A DNA stretch of 64,000 nt from Asterias rubens (taxonomy: Eukaryota > Echinodermata > Asteroidea > Forcipulatida > Asteriidae). Location: NCBI RefSeq assembly GCF_902459465.1, contig NC_047064.1, forward strand, positions 4,428,762 to 4,492,761, given 5' to 3'. Position 1 is the first letter of the stretch; every line of letters starts with the position of its first letter. The notes under the pieces were generated by a model. That model had not been told where the DNA came from. It was given only the letters and a program-made list of their open reading frames with translations, and ran no database searches. Shown here one piece after another: positions 1 through 13,200 of this stretch. A program made the position numbers and the translations under genes.

Positions 1-309
1 AGGTCGATAGTATAAAACATTGTGAGAAACAGCTCCCTCTGAAGTAACGTAGTTTTCGAGAAAGAAGTAATTTTCCACGGATTTGATTTCGAGACGTCAG
101 ATTTAGAATTTGAGGTCTCGAAATCAAGCATCTGAAAGCATACAACTTCGTGTGACAAGGGTGTTTTGATTTCTTTCATTATTATCTCGCAGCATCGACG
201 ACCAGTTGAGCTCAAATTTTCACAGGTTTGTTATTTTATGCATATGTTGAGATACACCAAGTGAGAATACTGGTCTTTGATAATTACAAATAGTGTCCAG
301 TGTCTTTAA
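1..309. mobile_element. T1 element, cut by the window edge
   Basis: Internal part and right end (aatagtgtccagtgtctttaa-like) are present; the left end lies outside. Confidence 0.8.
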
Positions 310-659
310 CACGCCGCAGCTCCACATATAGCTTGCAGGAAATACAAGATTTTAGGAATTTGTTTAAAACTTGGAAGTGGGAGGTCGCATTAGCCAATGA
401 ATGAGGTATCGGCCTAATACACAATTTAGGAGCAGCGTATGAACATGCATGGTCTCCAGGCCGCTTTCCAATTTGGAAAATACAGGGTTAATCCGCCATG
501 ACGGGCACAGGTTGCAAACATAAATTGCGAAGGACGAAAGGATGGTGGGAAATCTCACCTCAAACCACACTAACAGTTCCTAAATGGAGGGGGTCATTGT
601 TGAATGTTTTTGAAAGAATGAAAATATTGATTACTTTTCCTTCCTTCGACCCCCATCAG

Positions 660-725
660 AATCACGACGCAAGGATCATCTTTGCCCATTTCTACGAGAG
701 GCCGGCCTCGAAATTCTTCTGCGAG
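660..725 (+). CDS. GABA-B-like receptor, first visible exon (flytrap domain)
   Basis: This 22-codon exon follows a strong pyrimidine tract ending in cccccatcag and ends at gag|gtaagt, phase 0 at both ends. It encodes NHDARIIFAHFYERPASKFF then CE, a close match to the DARII...FCE strand-helix segment of GABA-B receptors. It continues across a 9,980 bp intron into an exon beginning VYRLKAYGPQIIW, which is the expected next segment of the family. Confidence 0.85.
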
Positions 726-3700
726 GTAAGTAGAAACAAAAACATCCATTTATATATTAATTTGCAACTCAAACATCCCGAAGTGTATGTAATTGGATTG
801 CTGCTTTCCATGCTCTACTTCCATTGTGCTCCATTGTATCATATTCTCCTTGTGCCTTGATACACATAACAATAGTCTCCATTCATAACGTTATCATGCG
901 ATTCACGACTCGTATATATAAATAGTGAAATGCGACGGAGTCAGGTGTTGTGTACAAAACGACCCGTGGAAAGAATACGAGTAATATTAGTTAGATTTAC
1001 TGCAGCCATGTGAGTTGGTACAGCACTCCACACAATACTAAAACTATTGTCTCCATTCAAGACATTATTACGCGATTCATATTGAATACGCGATTCACAT
1101 GACTCGTTACTATAAATAGTGAACGGCGACAAAATCAGGTATTGTGTACAAAACGACCCGTGGAAAGGATACGAGTAATAGCAGTTAGATTGACTACATT
1201 TCCCAATGTGAGTTGGTACAGCATTGCACACTATTAGAACTACCCATTCAAGACACTATTACGCGTTTCATTTGAACACATGACTCGTTACTATAAATAG
1301 TGAACGGCGACAACGTCAGGTATTGTGTACAAAACTGTTGTGTTCTTACGTCGTCAATATTGGTATTAGGGACTTTTCGTTTTCGACGAAGGATGGTTCT
1401 GCGACGGTTGTTCAGCTAAACGTTGTCGTTTTCAGCACAACGAAGATTCATCCCAAGTACTGTCATAGAAATTGAGGGACGACCGTCCTCAAAGCCGACG
1501 CATGCGCAGATGACGCCAAATGTCATCTTTACCGTCGCAGAATCATCCGTCGTCGAAAACGAAAAGTCCCTAATAATAGACAAGGAAACGGATGTAACGT
1601 TGCGTCAATTCACGTGGTTAAAACAAGCAAAACAACAGAGCTCTTGCGTGAAACAATGACATCATATTCTATAAATAGATCACTGAGTCTGCATACACTA
1701 CAAAAACGACACGTGGGAAGTCTACGAGCAATAGACAACTAGATTGTAACTCCCCCCCCCACACACACAAATCTGCAGGGTGAAGGTTGTTCAAGACTGA
1801 AGAGCAATGCCAGTGATAACAAACGTGTTACAATAATTAAGGACGATTGACGTTCGTAGAAATGTTGTTACGTGTTCATGTTTTGATAGTTTTCTCCGAA
1901 TGTTTAATTCGTAGAGTGTGCCCTTAATAACAACTGCTATACTTGTTATAATTGTTATAATTGTTATAATTGTAGATATATTAGATTACAATTTCCTTAC
2001 CAAATTTGAAATTGTATCGGAAGAGATAGTTGCAGAAAAAACCAAAGCGATCAAATGGGAATATCAGTAATATTCGTTTACTTTATCCATCACAAATATA
2101 CTGCCATTATAATATATTTCAACTATCACAAGTTATACCTTTTCACAGCGCAAAAAGCACATCGCACAACCTGTCAACACAACATCGAAAACAGTTTTTA
2201 CATAAAGACCCTTATGAAAGCCGTGCATTCAGACACATTTTGCAAATTGACAGTGGCGTAGTTCTTTGTACCCGTGCTTTTTTCCACATTTTTGTTTATT
2301 ATGTTTGCCATCAGTCTTCTTACACATTTTTGGAATGTGCCGTAGGCCTAATTGACATCAGAACAACAGTATCCCCAGGTGTCACTTCTTAAAGGCACTG
2401 GACACTTTGGTACCTGCTCAAAATAATTGTTAGCATAAAAACCTACTTGGTAACGAGCAATGGAGAGCTGTTGTTAGACATGGTAGAAACAACACTTTTA
2501 TGCTTAGAGGAACACGTTGCCTTGGATCGGTCGAGTTGGTCTTTGAAAAGCATTTGTAACCGTTTGTTACGAAATGCATATGGGTGGAAAGATGTTGTAA
2601 AAGTAGAATACAATAATCCACACAAACATTCCTCGAAATTGCGCGGTTTTCCTTTTAACTTGTCGACTAACACGGTCAGCCATTTATGGGAGTCAACTTT
2701 TTGACTCCCATAAATGGCCGACCGTGTTGGTTCGCAAAGGAAAGAAAAACCACGCATTTTTGAGGCAATGTTGTGTGGATCATTGTATTCTACTTTGTAT
2801 TCTTAAAACATCTTTCTAACCATATGCATTTTATAACAAACGGTTAGAAATGCTTTTTATAGACCAACTCGTCCGATCCAAGGCAACGTGTTCCTTTAAA
2901 ATTAGTTTTAGCAATTGCCAAAAATGTACAGTGCCTTTAATAGCACCGTAGTTTCCGTTTGCATTCGATCGTCCGCATGCATTTTGATGATATGCCACTA
3001 TTTGTGAGATAGTCTGACTTGGAAGTAAAAACACACATATACGTTGACTGCGTGTGTACAGATTTTATCAGAACCTGGTAGTGTCATGTTGTGTTGTTGT
3101 GTCTACCATGACCAAATTTCTCAGAGCAGGAAAAGTAGCTAAGCATAAAAAATTGTGCTTACCAAATTAAGGTTACCAGCCAAACTCCTTAGTCACATTT
3201 GTGACTGGTATCCTGCTAATTTCTACAAAGCAGAAAATTATTCAGAAATGGTTTCTGCTTAAGCAGTTCTATTATGGGCCCATGATCTCAAAACGGCTCA
3301 TGGCCTGTTTTTGTTTTTGAATAAACATAGGAATTATACGCAATGTAGAAATTATTTGGAAATATATTGGCCGGGCATGGGAAATCACGCTTTGGTGGGC
3401 AGAAAACTAGGTCATGCTATAAATAGCAGCTATAAAATAATATTGATAACGTCATAATTGAACTGGGGCACGAATCTCATCAATCAACAGGTTGTGGCTT
3501 TATTAATTGGCCAATATAGTAGCGGGTGGTCTTAACTAACGAGCCTGAAAGCACGACTTTATGCTTTAACCATGCGCGCGCAATTCTAAAAACAGTTGGA
3601 CTTCCAACACATTTAAGCATGATTTTTATTACTTATAGTTTGTTTATATTTAGAACCCAATGTTAAGATACTCATGTGAGTTTTCACGCTAAAACCATTT

Positions 3701-3796
3701 GAGCATGGGGGGTGTCAGAATGATAAGCATGTTTATCATTTGAACAAGTTTAAAAAGTGGGTACAACAATATGTGTTTAAAACTCTCAACACCAAT

Positions 3797-3895
<99 letters not shown>

Positions 3896-6800
3896 TCGAA
3901 GTCTTATATGACACACGTATCTACCAAACAAGGTACTCAAGGCGCTGAGTATATACAAACTTTCTGAAAGATAGGTTATTGAAGTGATGAATTCTGAGAC
4001 CCAAGTATGTAGAACCTTATAAGGGTTTACAAGGTGATACGGCCTATTTAGCAGCCACAGCCAGGAACAACGGGCGAACCCCTTCTCTTTTCGATAAGCG
4101 CATGCTTTTACATGCGTTACACACCACATGGGACCAACGGCTTTACGTCCAATCCGAAGGACGAAGCAATGGTTAAGTGTCTTGCTTAAGGACACAAGTG
4201 TCATGGCTGGGGAATTCGAACCCACACTCTGCTGATCAGAAACACCAGAGTTTGAATTCGGTGCTCTTAACCACTCGGCCGCGACACTTCCACGATTTTA
4301 CATTGTATATTATTATTTTCCTTTATTGGTTTGGATGTTTTCCCCGTAGGCATCATTCGAGGTCCTAATATAAATTTGAAGGTCAACTGATGTTGATGTT
4401 TTGATGTTACTTTCAAAAGTGTTTGCAGTTGTTTCGTACTGGGGGAACAATATTAAGTGTCATGGCGGGGATTCGAACCTTGACATTTTAGTGGACTCGG
4501 CCATGACAAAAGCGCCAGCCAGTTTGATGCTCCACACACACTGCTCGCACGTCAGTTACTATTTATAGATGTCACATTAATGTTATATCTGTATACTTAG
4601 AATTCTAGAAGTTGTAAATCAAAATCATCCAGGTCCCACTTAATGATTAATTTAAAATTATGAAATCATACCCACCTAAGAAAAAAAGAAAAAAATAATA
4701 ATAATATGGAAAGGTTTGCAGTAACGCCATAATGACATCTCTAAATGAGTTGACGTTTCGATCAGTATGCTCTGAGCATGAATTAAATAATAATATAAGT
4801 TTGATTTTAAATTTAAAAAAGCTGGTAGGGCCTATTATAGATTCGAGAAAGTCATAATGGCTTTCTTTTAAAGTAGGCCTACTGCACGAACAAAACCAAA
4901 GTACAAACAACCTCCAATTATAAATAGATCAATCAAAACTAACACAAATAAGTGTCGGATCCAGATATTATCCCACGTCCATCAGCAATGTATAAACAAA
5001 CAATTTGCATGTTGCACGTTTTTAGTGCATTGTCTGTGGGCATTATGCAGAAAATGTGTTTTCTTTTCGAAACAGCACCATCTGTTAAAATCCGTTCAGG
5101 GAAAGAAAGAGTAAAACACCCTACCCCAAAACAAAACAAACACATGAAAAAACAATTGGTCCGTGCAATTTTAACAATACTATTTATGCTATTTTATTTA
5201 TGGAACCAGATGCCTCACAAAATGAATGTACATAACCAAGCTCAAGCCTGAGGACTATGTACACAAGGGTGCTTGCAATGTGGACCAGAAACACCAGTGT
5301 TAAACCCCTAACGCTTATGCCCCTTTCACAAGGGAATAATTGAGCCAGGGTCCCTTGTAATTTGTAGCAGGGTGTAAATAATGGTTGTGTGTCCAGGGTC
5401 CCTTGTAAAATCTTGTCAAACATTTCTACATAATTTTGCCGTGTCCTACTTAAAGCTTGCAAGCCCGAGGAAACATGTGAACAAAGGTGCTTGCTGCGTG
5501 AACCACAAACAACGTGGTCAACTTCTATTCCAGGGGCCTATTATTACACATTTCTAGAGGAGAAAACCCAAAACATAAGCTTAAGGCAGGGTGTACTTTT
5601 GGAAGTTACTTTACAAGTTAAAGGCACTGGACACCTCTGGTAATTGTCAAAGACCAGTCTTCTCATATGCATATGCATAAAATAATAAACCTGAGAAAAT
5701 TTGAGCTCAACGGGTCGTCGAAGTTGCGAGAGAATGGAAGAAAAAACACCGTTGTCGCACAAGTTGTGTGCTTTCAAATGCTTGAATTCGAGACCTCAGC
5801 TGAGGTCTCGAATTGAATTCAAATATTTTAAAGAGAAATAACTTCTGCCTCAAAAACTACGTTACTTCGGAGGGAGCCGTTTCTCACAATGTTTTATACT
5901 TTCAACAGCTCTCCATTACTTGTTACCCCAAATTAAGTTTTTATGCTAACAAATTTTTTGAGTAATTACCAATAGTGTCCAGTGCCTTTCAAGATCATAA
6001 ATACTTGGCGAAGAGCACTTAAGAGCTGTTAATATTACAAAACACTGTTATAAACGACCTCCTTTACAGTAGTTTTTGATATAGAGGTATTTTTTCACCA
6101 CCATTTTTGAACCTGGGGTAGTGGGAAAGGCTCGGCTCATGAAGCTTTTCCCATGCATCTAAAAGCACACAATTCTATATGCAACATGGGTGTTTTTTCT
6201 TTCATTATTCTCTTGCAACTTCGATGACCAATTGAACCCAACTTATCACGTACCCGGTGTGTTATTTTATGCATATGTTGGGATTCACCATGTGAGTATA
6301 CTGATCTTAGATATTTACCGAAAGTATACACTGCCTTTAAAGGCACGGTACACTGTTATGGGGTTTATGAAAGATGAATTTTGACAAGATTTTCTTTCGA
6401 AAATGCGACTGTGCAAGATAACATACGGATCAGATAGGACAGTTTTGATTATACAAACAATAAATGGAACTGTAGCGCATGCAATGGAATGCATTTTGAT
6501 GTATTTTATCTGACTTGCTCTATTATAGAGGCAGTATATGGAAGTATACGAGGCATGCCGTTTTCTTAATTTAAATGGTTCACTTGATTTGATTATCGGT
6601 AGTAAACCTTGAAAATATATAAAAAAATACAGAGAGAGGCCAAGTCAAACCCATAGTTCATTTGCAATGTAATTCCACTGTCGATAGAAACAACATGGTC
6701 TTGTTGACAGTGTACGGTGTACCGATGCCAGGCCACTTGGGCTGTTTATGCTGGTTGCGCGGCTACAGCCGAGTGCGGTATATACACGACCGAATGCGAA

Positions 6801-7170
6801 TACACTGGAGTGCGTTTCGACTGAGGGACTCTGATGGTTTTAAACACTTGAGTACATGAGCTTTTTTTTCTTGAGTACATGAGCTGAGACATTAAGACAT
6901 TCTATATTTAAAAACCCCGAAATGTGGGGCTGAATGGATGGGTCAAAACAATTTCTAAAATAAATCTAAATCTTGTATCATTGACTATTCTGAATGGCCC
7001 ATATTAGCCCCCAAATAATATCACACTTGCCATGATATCCTAAGCTGGACCATACCACACACCACAGAGGGGTGTCAATTAACAGGGATGTGTTCAGGAG
7101 GGACAGCAAGAACGCAACATCCTTTGTGTGCAAAATCGGTGTGTAAACTGTCATTGGTACACATTATAAA

Positions 7171-7201
<31 letters not shown>

Positions 7202-10200
7202 CAGCCAGGCAATGCCTTCTTTCTTGACATGAAATAATTGAACAAAATGCACCCGCCAAATCCTCTTAAGGACACTGTACACTTTTGGTATTTTGTTAAA
7301 GACCAGTCTCCCACTTGGTGTATCTCAACATTTATGCACAAAATAATAAACAGGTGAAAATTTGAACTCAATTGGTCATCGAAGTTGCGAGATAATAATG
7401 GAAGAAAAAAAAACCACCCTTGTTACACGATTAAGTTGTGTGCTTTTAGACGCTTGATTTGGTCTCGAAATCAAATTCGTGGAAACATACTTCTTTCTCG
7501 AAAACCACGTTACTTTATACTATCAGCCTCTCCCCATTGCTTGTTACCAGGTAAGGTTTTATGCTAATAATTTTATTTGAGTAATAACCAATAGTGTCCA
7601 ATGCCTTTAAGCAGACAAAAAAAACCAAAAAAAAAAACCAATCAATACGTGGACATGTAAGCACCACACTTATACAACATTCAAAACATATCATTTTATA
7701 ATCGTAGAAGCATCTGCTGAAAACGTGACTGAAACACATTGCACCAAAAAGCTGCCTCGCTGTAGATTCTAATCATTTGAGCAGAGTTGCCTTTGTTTAC
7801 GTGAAAAGACAACCAAAAAAATCACCAAGAAAAAAGCCCAATATAAACAATAAATAACAGCACCAACAAGAAAAAAATACGAAAAACTTTCAAACCAAAA
7901 CCTTTATTTAAAGTTCCAATTTGAAATCTCATGGACTATAACGTGCATAACACAAGACAATTTCTCAAGAGAATGAATTCCTCTTCCGAAAAATCATAAG
8001 TTGAAAAAAAGAAAATAATCCAGCACTCGGTAAAAGCTCAGAATTCCATGGACCTTCAATACCGGATTTCTCGATAAGTCGGACCAAGATATTATCAGCG
8101 GAGCTTTTCTCTGAAATAATATCTTTTTGTCCTCTCCCTGAGTGGTTAAGCGTTCAGGCACTTCGCTTTAATGTATGATCTAATCGGAAATAAATGGAAC
8201 GATAAGAGTTAACAAATAAAGAGAAGTCGAAGGCTGCATCAATTAATCTTTTTACATTAACAGAAACAAAGAAATATATTAAGTGGGGCTTTGAAGATAC
8301 CGCCGCCCTTCAATGGCACAATAGCCTTACTCGAAAAGAAGAAGAAGAACATTCAAGAAAAACAAGTATCAGAAAACGGGATGAAAGTGTAAAAAGAGGC
8401 CGACAACGGACGTGTATTCACATCCTAGTATGAATTTGAATCTTTGGAATGAAATACATCTTCTCAGTTTAACCGGAAATGATCTTAAGAAAACATTATT
8501 TTTGAGTGAGGCTCTTTTACCACGGAAGGGCCGCCCGGTTTATTGAAAGAAGAAAACATACATCAATGTTTTGCAAATGAAACTAAATGCATTCCGCTCT
8601 GTCGTTCAATAAACACACCATAATGGCAGACCTGAACTAAGCCAATTAAAAATCATGCGGTCTTGTTTTATGTGGAAACTTCTCAAAACCTTGACTTTTT
8701 TCAAGGATGTTGAGCATGTTACTTTTGAAGGTGTTCGGGATATGCTTTACGATAACCAATGACGCTCATGGCGTTGTAACATACAGTATATCCTACTATA
8801 CAAGATTGGACTATGTTTGAATCACGAAACCTACTCCTTTTACACATATAGCGAAATATGCTGCAAATCAAACTTGGAAAACCGGGCGAACCCCTTCTCT
8901 TTTCGATAAGTGCACTGGGTTCTTTTACGTGCGTTTATGCACACCACATGGGACCAGCGGCTTGACGTCCCATCATGACAGTCAAGTTGGTTTGATATTG
9001 GATATTGAACACTCACATAGGTTTCTACAGCGAATATTAATGTTGCTTTTATATCAAATAACGAAACTTTTCTACAAGGTGAACATTCACTGTACAAACC
9101 TGTTCAATATCGTAATATCAAACTAATTTTACTGTCATTAAGTTGGTTCAAACTATTAGCCGATCATGAGAATGTTTAGAGATACCAGCAGCTGTTGAGA
9201 CTCTGTGGTATAACCATAGAGTAGGGCTCATATTTGAAATGTTAAAGTACAATGTTTTAAAGGAAACTGATCATTACGTAAATGCGAATTACGTTAACTT
9301 TTACGACATTCGTGTGTAGGCCCACTCCTTTCGCAATTCAGTCCGACTGTTCTGCGGCCCATAAAATCTGAAGCCGAATCGATAACGACCCGGGAAAGCT
9401 TAAGGTGTTCAAACGTGTAAAATACATAATATAACAGATACAAAATAATAATAATCTTGTATGTACAATAAAGTGCTACCCCCTTAGTTTACCTTTCCGG
9501 GTGTAGAAGCTGATCATAAAGTGAGGGTTTATACAGAATTTCATCATGTTTTCCACATGCATGCTTTCCCAGCGTATGTATGGCGAGTAGCTTAAATACC
9601 TCATGCCTGTCTCGTCAGATTCATGAGCTATCGGAATTGTGTGAGCTGTTTTTGGGATGGATTGGTGTCACTTTTTTAAGGCACTTTTTTCTGAATTTTT
9701 TTATGGACCGTCTTCCTGGCTAAAATGAGGACGCCAAAGTAAACTGTGTACAGATTATAACATTTACTTTATTGTGTAAAAGTTTCTTAAATATTCTCGT
9801 GAGACTCTGTGACCGAAGTGAGGAAGGAGTCTAAGTTTGTTTTTTTAATTCTTAAATGGACTCAATAACCGCAGTATGATATATACGCATCACATTCAAT
9901 GTTGAGGCATTAATATTTGGGATTGTTGTCATTTTTTTCTGAGGTGTTTTTACGGAATTTCTTCATGGCTCAAATGAAGACGACACAGTAAACTGTGGAT
10001 AGATGATGTTCGTTTTTTTTTGCATTATCAAGTTTCTTGACTAATGTTCTTACGAGACTGTGCGGAAGGGTTCTAAATTGGTTTATATTACGTGAATATA
10101 CATAGCTGTAATATGAATGTACGCAGCACACGTATTGGTCTGCTTCAATGTTCATCTTATAGCCTTGCTCAAGGCAGTCGAATTATTCACTCCGAAAAAA

Positions 10201-13200
10201 AAACAAAAAAACACGCCGCTGCAAAAACCCACCTTTACTGTGCGTAAAATGTGTGTGAGTAACCACATCGCACGACACGACACGACAAGACACCACACCC
10301 CTTGTACGCTATCCGCATGCCTACGGCCTCCGCATGCGGGAAAGTGGTACGAGTGCGGATGACTTGTGCACAGTAGTCATACGGTGGGCGTTGAGCGATG
10401 TGACAGTGTATACGGTTGGGTCGTGCGGTGTGACTGTGATGCTGTGTGAATACGGGTGAGTTTACAGCGGCGTCTTTTCGGAGTGAATAATGCGACTGCC
10501 TTGAGCAAGCTACTTAAAGCCAAGCCTTACCGAACCTAAAATGTATCCGATTCGGTCAGATTAGCTGCTTCACTGCGGCTAAACCGGAAAACACGATCGA
10601 GCACACAAGAACACCAGTGCTCTACCAAACGCTATATAAGTTTGGCCTAATCAAACGCTGCTATAAGAATTGCATTTATTACATCTTTTTTAATCTCACT
10701 AAAAGGTATATCGTCTAAAAGCTTACGGCCCTCAAATAATCTGGATTCTGAATGGTTGGATCAATGACGCTTGGTGGCGCTATGACTCCTCCAATAACTC
10801 CACGTGCACATCAGAACAACTGGAAAAGGTTTTGCAATACCACCTTGCACTCCATGGGTTCTACCAAGCTGCTGACGTAGAAAGGATCGACTTCGGAGGA
10901 ATAGTAAGAAATAGTTGACGTACCTTTTGATGTTAGTTATGCCCTTACAACGATTTGTGTTTGCACTGTATACTCAGTGACCTTCCTGAGGCATATTAGT
11001 CGGGTGGGATTCGAACTCAAGACCTCTGTAATTATAACAGCTAGACCACCAATAATGCTTTGTTCAGGATGTTCTGGGCCCAATTTCGTAAAACCTGTAA
11101 GAATTAAAAATTGCCAAGCACAGACAAATCCTGCTTCAAATCTTGCTTCAACTCCATAAAGTTCACATTGATGCAACTGGTGCCGAACTTATTCTTTGCT
11201 AAGCAAAATTTTCTACTAATAGCAGCTTTATGAAATTGGGCACAGATCGTCTTCAGGAGCATGCCCCAATGTTCTGTTTGTTCTTTAACCCAGAAACCAT
11301 ATCCAGATCAGAAAGCGTACATAGAGTCACTGTTAGTCACAACAGACTCTAGTGCCCGCGATGTCCTGTCTCAATCGTACGATAGCATGATGGTCATGGC
11401 CATGGCACTCAATGCATCCGTAGAACACCTCGCCAAGATGGAACCGCCACGCCGTCTGCAGGACTTCCAATACGGCGACACTGCGATGCGTGAGGTGATC
11501 ATGCAAAGCGTACGCAATGTGCACTTCTACGGGGCTACGGTGAGTTACACTTATGCCTAGACCAATATAACTCATGTTAGTCCCATGCTAAGGCCTTAAC
11601 TTAATACTCCTTATAGTCTACCTTCTTAAACCACGCCTAAGCAGACAGTGTGGCTACGACTTTTTGTATCAGTCAAGTGGAGACTCTTGAACGCTAGGTG
11701 GCAGCAGACTCATTAGGTAAATTTCCATGGTTATATAATTCTGAGCATGCACACGTTACAGAGATCAATGGATGTACCAAGTAAGTCTGCTGCCACCCAG
11801 CGTCCAAAAGTCCCCCATAGACGGTACATTGATAGACGGATGAACAAATGGAAAGTTCTGCATTTGCCTCTTATCGTTCTTTGATTGTATCGAGCAACTC
11901 GACCCGCTTCCACTTGATCCAACGATACTTCAAAGGGGCTGTATCATCATGATTTCGTGTACTGACACACAGGCCTGCTTAATAATGACGACACAACCCC
12001 TTTAACATTATTTTGATGCCCTAATATTCTTATAAATAGGTCACTATAAGTGTGTGTAACCATCTGCTTCTTGTATTACGCTAATTTTCAAATAATGTGT
12101 CTTTCTAACGGCAGAGTCAAGTATCGGTGGACGAAAACGCAACAAGGACCAGTGAATCTCTACGTGTCGTGGTCAAACAATTCCAGAACACCACCGAAGG
12201 TATTTTTCCCGCCCACCAGTCCACCCGTGACTTTTTTTTCTGCGAGTGTTAATAAACACACTGCGCAAGGAGACACGCATGTTTTTTACAACGTACATCA
12301 CATGGGAAATCAAATCCACATTATTTGTTCACCACTAGAAAATCCAATAAAACCGCGCATGAGGGACGACAGAGTGGCGCCAAAATCATTGCTTGATACA
12401 CTCTGCGGATGAGATGGCGCATTTTGTTTCATTTCATACACAGGCGGTGTACTCTTTATGACGTCATAGGGCAAGCTGTTTTTGCTAAAATCAAAGACAA
12501 CCCCCCCTTCCCCGCCCCCTCTCTCTTTCCGTCGCAAAAGTAGACTTTGTTCTTGTTTGCTGCACTTTGAGGGACTGAGTTCGATAGGTTGTCGTTAGTG
12601 AGCATAGAATGATGTGCGCTATTGAGTTTTGAAGTCCACCTTTTGATACACAGAGTACAATATTTTACACATCACAAGTCATGCGTTTCGGTGTATACAG
12701 TCACACAAATCGGCTTTGTGCTTAAACCTACATTTCCCTTGCAAATTCCAGTTGGTTGATCCTTGTGTCACGCTTGAACCGCAAACACTTTCAAACTCCA
12801 AAGCCGCTTACCATTAGGAAATAGCTATAAACCTGCTTTTTGACAAGGTTGCATTTCTCCTTTTGCTTATTTGCCAACAAATGGCGTGAAAACTCATGCT
12901 AAGGAAAAACATACAACCATACCATTGTTATCTTCTGTACAATGTCGCCAACAAAAGCTTCAATAAAAACATCATGTCTCGAGAAAAGTGCAGTTTGTTG
13001 GGCATCCTTCAACTTAAACCAACATTGTTAAAAACCACTCCCTTTAAGCTTGGGACTAAAATCTAGTCCAAGATGATTAATTTAATTGTCATCCATCAGA
13101 TATAGACCTACCCCTATACCGACTAAGCAAAGCAACTAAACAGCAAACTCTTAAAAATAAACAGAGATCTGCTTTTGCATTGCCTAGCACCACACTTAAC

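Larger units (their letters stand above)
726..10705 (+). other. Large intron of the GABA-B-like gene, repeat-filled
   Basis: I see no further exon in this stretch. It holds direct repeats (877-1,340), several TIR elements, a foldback element (2,504-2,899), a (TAA)n block, tRNA-derived SINE pieces and a poly(A) tract, annotated separately. The parts 3,000-3,700, 6,350-7,170, 7,620-8,870 and 8,980-10,150 show no gene or repeat that I could resolve. Confidence 0.7.

Noticed and set aside
3740..4225. Open frames rich in Ile or Tyr across 3.8 kb
   Set aside because: Produced by the (TAA)n microsatellite.
11333..11575. Minus-strand open frame at 11.3-11.6 kb
   Set aside because: Shadow of the GABA-B-like exon at 11,294-11,539.
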